DNA from: Candidatus Nitrosopumilus sp.
GTDB lineage: Archaea; Thermoproteota; Nitrososphaeria; Nitrososphaerales; Nitrosopumilaceae
DNA length: 16,217 bases
Assembly (NCBI GenBank): GCA_029860565.1
Contig: JAOUAY010000013.1
Coordinates: 1 to 16,217, forward strand
Reading direction: 5' to 3'
The notes under the pieces were generated by a model, which was given only the letters and a program-made list of their open reading frames with translations, searched no databases and was not told where the DNA came from. Within the stretch, counting starts at the first letter, position 1; each line of letters opens with the position of its first letter. Positions 12,851 to 16,217 of this stretch are shown here, in pieces. The translations under genes were made by a program, and so were the position numbers.

Positions 12851-15548
12851 TTCTTTATTTGGAAAATTTGGATTTTCTAAACTGACAGAAATTCAGAAAA
12901 AGGCATCACCGATAATTTTACAAAAAAAAGATTGTCTTGTTATTGCACCAACAGGTTCAGGAAAAACTGAATGTTCAGTTATCCCAATTTTTTCACTTTT
13001 AAAAAATTCTAAAAAAACTGGAAAGATTAAAACTCTTTACATTACTCCTTTAAGGGCATTAAATCGTGATGTCTTTAGAAGAATTACAAAATATGCGCAT
13101 GCAAATCAACTAACAATTGAAATTCGACACGGTGATACTAGTCAAAAAGATAGAAAAAAAATCACTGAAAATCCTCCAGACATTTTAATCACCACTCCTG
13201 AAACTCTAGTAATTCTTTTAACACAAGTCAAAATGCTTACTGCATTATCTGATTTAGAATGGATTGTAATAGATGAAGTGCATGAGCTGTTATCCAGTGA
13301 AAGAGGCTCCCAACTATCATTAAGTATTGAAAGATTAGAATTAAACTCAAAATTTCCCCTTACAAAAATTGGATTATCTGCAACAGTTGGAAATTTTAAT
13401 GAAGCAGGAAAATTTGTTGTAGGTACCAAACGAAAATGTGCAATAATTCGAGATACATCTGTAAGGAAATATGATGTAGAAATAAAGTATGTTAATGGAA
13501 CAATTTCTGATGTAGCAGAAAAAATCATCGAATATGTATTAGAATTAGATTTAGATTCTCCTATACTTCTTTTTACTAATACTAGGGGGGAAGCCGAATT
13601 TTTAGCATCGATATTAAAAGAAAAATCTTCCATTCCAATTGAACTACATCATGGTTCTCTCTCAAAAGAAGTAAGAGAAGAAACTGAACTAATTCTACGT
13701 GAAGGAAAACGTGGCATTGTAGTATGTACATCTTCTTTAGAATTAGGATTAGATATTGGATCCGTTGAATTAGTAATTCATTATGGTTCTCCAAGACAAG
13801 TATCAAAATTTGTCCAGAGAATAGGTAGAAGTAAACACAATCGTGATGCATCAGCTCAAGGATTAATCATTACAAATAATCCTGACGATGAATTTGAAGC
13901 ACGAGCTATACTTGATCGTATTGAAGAAGGCTCAATTGAAGAACAAAAAATTCATGATGGTTCTCTTGATGTTTTAGCTCATCATCTAGTTGGACTATCA
14001 ATGCAAATTGGAGAACTTTCAGTTGAACAAGCTTTTGATTTAGTAACAAAAGCTTACTCCTTTAGAAATTTAAAAATTGAAGATCTAATTGATGTATTGG
14101 ATTTACTTGATTCAAACTATTTGATATTTTTTGATCGAACAAAAATGACTTATTGGAAGAAAGGACGCTCATTCAAATATTATTTTGAAAATCTCTCAAC
14201 AATACCTGATATTCTAAAATTCAAAGTTTTTGACAGTGTTGGCAAAAAAATTATTGGATCTTTAGATCAAAGATTTGTAGGTGATTTTGGTGATTCAGGA
14301 AATATCTTTGTACTAAAGGGCTCACAATGGAGAATACTGAATGTTGATGAAAAATCATTTAGTGTCAATGTTGAACCTTTCAGGGGAGGAGGAATTACAG
14401 TTCCATATTGGGAAGGAGAAAGTATTCCTATTGATTATAAAACTGCACGTAAGGTAGGAAATTTTCGTAGTAAAGTTAAGAGTGGGAATTTTACATTGGC
14501 GAATAAAGTAATTGAAAAATTAAGTTTTGATAAAATCCCTGATGAGAATAACATAGTAATTGAATCCAATAGATCTCAAGGCTCAATCGTAATTCATTCT
14601 TGTTTTGGAACTAAAATTAATTCTACATTATCAACACTACTTTCTTCAATGCTTTCTTCCATGTTGGGATCTATTGTTGATTCTCGTTCTGATGGTTACA
14701 GAATAGTTTTATCTTCTCAATCCCGTATTTCAGAAAAACTTTTCCTTGAAGTACTAAAAGATGATTATGATTTACAATCAATTGTCAGTGCATCATTAAC
14801 TGGAACTCATAATGTAAATTGGAGGACATGGTGTGTTGCAAAAAAATTTGGTGTAGTTGGTCGTGGTGCAATATATGAAAAAAAATCTGCCAGATTCTTA
14901 TATGAACGATATTCTAAAACAGCTCTTGTACATGAAGCTCTACGTGAATTGTTTCATGACAAATATGATCTTAAAAACACTGACAAAATTCTAAAAAAGA
15001 TTAAAGACGATGAAATTCATGTCACTTGGTTTGAAGTTGATCAATTTTCAAAGCTGGCAGAACCAATTTTAGATCATACTGCAAAATATTATTCATCTCC
15101 AGCAAATCTTGACAAAGGCATTCTTGATCTTGTAAAAGCTAGACTTGAAAAGACCAAACATCGTTTGATTTGTGCTCGCTGCGGAAAATGGGAACGTGTA
15201 TTTCAAACATTTGAGGTCAAAAATCTAATCGTATGTCCTTATTGTAAAGCAAGACAAATAACTGCAACATATTATTCTGATTTTGATCTTCCTAAAATTA
15301 TTCGTAAAAAACATGATGGAAAAAAACTAACTGCAGATGAAAAACACAAGTATAAACGAGCCTGGAAAGTCGCTTCCTTAGTTGAAAATTTTGGCAAAAT
15401 TGCTATTACTGTAATATCCGGATATGGTGTAGGTGCTGATACTGCAGCAAGAATATTGAGAAATATGATAGATGAAGAACATTTGTTTAAACAAATCTAT
15501 GAGGCAGAAAGACAATATGTTGTAACCAGAGGTTTTTGGGATTCTTAA
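12807..15548 (+). CDS. Lhr-family superfamily 2 DNA/RNA helicase
   Basis: A 913-aa ATP-dependent helicase of the Lhr (large helicase-related) family. The first half has all SF2 motifs: a Q-motif-like FSKLTEIQ, motif I APTGSGKT (47-54), Ia TPLRAL (80-85), TPETL (130-134), II DEVH (156-159), III SAT (191-193), IV LLFTNTR, V LELGLDIG, and VI QRIGRSKH (337-344). The second half contains the Lhr core with the NVNWRTWCVAKKFGVVGRGA segment. A C-terminal zinc-ribbon-like Cys set follows (Cys789, 792, 810, 813) and an HhH-like ISGYGVGADTAARIL near the end. ATG 12807 is preferred; a TTG at 12801 is possible. Either way the 5' end overlaps the membrane mini-gene. The role is probably DNA repair or RNA metabolism. 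Confidence 0.95.
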   Translation: MKDQDQTARSNQVLDSLFGKFGFSKLTEIQKKASPIILQKKDCLVIAPTGSGKTECSVIPIFSLLKNSKKTGKIKTLYITPLRALNRDVFRRITKYAHANQLTIEIRHGDTSQKDRKKITENPPDILITTPETLVILLTQVKMLTALSDLEWIVIDEVHELLSSERGSQLSLSIERLELNSKFPLTKIGLSATVGNFNEAGKFVVGTKRKCAIIRDTSVRKYDVEIKYVNGTISDVAEKIIEYVLELDLDSPILLFTNTRGEAEFLASILKEKSSIPIELHHGSLSKEVREETELILREGKRGIVVCTSSLELGLDIGSVELVIHYGSPRQVSKFVQRIGRSKHNRDASAQGLIITNNPDDEFEARAILDRIEEGSIEEQKIHDGSLDVLAHHLVGLSMQIGELSVEQAFDLVTKAYSFRNLKIEDLIDVLDLLDSNYLIFFDRTKMTYWKKGRSFKYYFENLSTIPDILKFKVFDSVGKKIIGSLDQRFVGDFGDSGNIFVLKGSQWRILNVDEKSFSVNVEPFRGGGITVPYWEGESIPIDYKTARKVGNFRSKVKSGNFTLANKVIEKLSFDKIPDENNIVIESNRSQGSIVIHSCFGTKINSTLSTLLSSMLSSMLGSIVDSRSDGYRIVLSSQSRISEKLFLEVLKDDYDLQSIVSASLTGTHNVNWRTWCVAKKFGVVGRGAIYEKKSARFLYERYSKTALVHEALRELFHDKYDLKNTDKILKKIKDDEIHVTWFEVDQFSKLAEPILDHTAKYYSSPANLDKGILDLVKARLEKTKHRLICARCGKWERVFQTFEVKNLIVCPYCKARQITATYYSDFDLPKIIRKKHDGKKLTADEKHKYKRAWKVASLVENFGKIAITVISGYGVGADTAARILRNMIDEEHLFKQIYEAERQYVVTRGFWDS

Positions 15549-16217
15549 TTCTTTTTTGTTATTTTAGAAAATGGTGTAACAAATAATTCTATTCTACCTT
15601 CTAATCCTGCTTTAGCATTAAGTCCAGTAATGGAAATAATTTCTCCCAATTCACACTTGTCAATAATTCTTGCTTGATTTCTCCAACCCTTTACCCAAAT
15701 TTGTCCTGTATCGTCTTCCACAAACATTTCTGAAAGTGCTATTGATTCACCTGATTTTGTTTGAACCTCACGTCTTTCAGGAACTTTCAAAACAATTGCT
15801 TCAATACAATAACTTTCATCTACTTTGACATCACTAATTTTTGTTCTGAGCTGAGACAACGAAGGAATGGATTCATCATTGTCTAATTTTCTTACAAAAG
15901 AATTTTCATCTAGCGTAATTGAATTCCCATAAATTTTTGACGGCATGCATTCTATCACATCTCCTTCTACACAGATACTAGTTGAATTTGAAGAATCACT
16001 AATGTTAAATAAATTCCTTTTATTGTCAGCAGCTAAAATCATATTTTTACCATTTTCTGTTGGTATGATTGATAGCACTCTGGTTATGATTGGCTCTGCT
16101 TCTTTTCCTCCTTCAATTTCAATAATTGTTGCATCATTTCCATGAATTTCCAATCCTTGATTTCCTGACTTTACTCTAACACCAAGCAATCTCACTTTGG
16201 CTGCTTGTGAAATCATA
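15545..16217 (-). CDS. RPA-like OB-fold single-stranded nucleic-acid-binding protein, N-terminus beyond window
   Basis: At least 223 residues of an OB-fold protein. The last about 95 residues form a clear RPA-type OB fold (ISDVKVDESYCIEAIVLKV ... MFVEDDTGQIWVKGWR ... CELGEIISITGLNAKAG ... IELFVTP). The visible start, VRLLGVRVKSGNQGLEIHGNDATIIEI, looks like the closing strands of a preceding OB fold. I therefore think the ATG at 16216-16214 is internal and the gene continues past the window edge, as a multi-OB RPA (single-stranded DNA-binding protein). No zinc finger is seen in this part. Its TAA stop interlocks with the helicase TAA (shared TTAA, 15545-15548), so the two genes are convergent with no spacer. 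Confidence 0.82.
   Translation of the reverse strand, partial: MISQAAKVRLLGVRVKSGNQGLEIHGNDATIIEIEGGKEAEPIITRVLSIIPTENGKNMILAADNKRNLFNISDSSNSTSICVEGDVIECMPSKIYGNSITLDENSFVRKLDNDESIPSLSQLRTKISDVKVDESYCIEAIVLKVPERREVQTKSGESIALSEMFVEDDTGQIWVKGWRNQARIIDKCELGEIISITGLNAKAGLEGRIELFVTPFSKITKKN

Noticed and set aside
14630..14670. A short repeated string in the helicase coding for LSSMLSSML, possibly a repeat expansion.
   Set aside because: The segment corresponds to a normally Ser/Leu-rich helix in the Lhr second half; the repeat is short and imperfect.

Overview
The window looks like chromosomal DNA of a low-GC, mesophilic ammonia-oxidising-type archaeon (Nitrososphaerota/Thaumarchaeota, probably Nitrosopumilus-like). 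It encodes archaeal/eukaryal-type information proteins: ribosomal protein S6e, aIF2-gamma, aIF2-alpha, Nop10, an LSm protein, a RadA/RadB-like ATPase, an Lhr-family helicase and an RPA-type OB-fold protein. These sit next to an anaerobic-type (early cobalt insertion) cobalamin set and a bacterial-type S-adenosylmethionine synthetase. Many genes appear leaderless, with an A/T-rich TATA-like box about 25-30 bp before the start codon. I see no insertion sequences, phage genes, CRISPR arrays or integrase scars, so this reads as packed core genome rather than an island.

Left part (1-4013): a tRNA-Gly(CCC) cut by the window edge; two convergent mini-genes for zinc-ribbon proteins (57 and 40 aa); a translation cluster S6e - aIF2-gamma - PIN-domain protein on the + strand; a PEBP/YbhB-family gene; then aIF2-alpha - Nop10 on the - strand. 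Two of the three aIF2 subunits therefore lie within 4 kb of each other, near rRNA-maturation factors (Nop10, Fcf1-like PIN).

Middle part (4054-9587): six cobalamin genes in three transcription units. These are the ATP:corrinoid adenosyltransferase (- strand), cbiA (+ strand, divergent from it), and a tight - strand operon cbiD - cbiG - cbiX - cbiC that runs tail-to-tail into cbiA. Together they cover cobalt chelation, ring contraction steps, C1 methylation, the 8X methylmutase step, a,c-side-chain amidation and corrinoid adenosylation. The SAM-dependent methyltransferases cbiL/F/H/E/T and the late genes are not in the window.

Right part (9666-16217): an SDR/NDUFA9-like protein converging on metK; an LSm gene upstream of metK in the same direction, preceded by a 12-codon ORF with the strongest Shine-Dalgarno sequence in the window; a divergent RadA/RadB-like ATPase; a 39-aa single-membrane-span mini-gene that overlaps the start of a large Lhr-type helicase; and a partial OB-fold (RPA-like) protein running off the right edge. 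MetK supplies the SAM that corrin-ring methylation uses heavily. The right end is a nucleic-acid maintenance neighbourhood.

I found no convincing new multi-gene system. The observations most worth checking are the leader ORF of the LSm gene, the membrane mini-gene overlapping the helicase, the asymmetric two-domain CbiX, and TATA-like boxes that seem to serve divergent genes.
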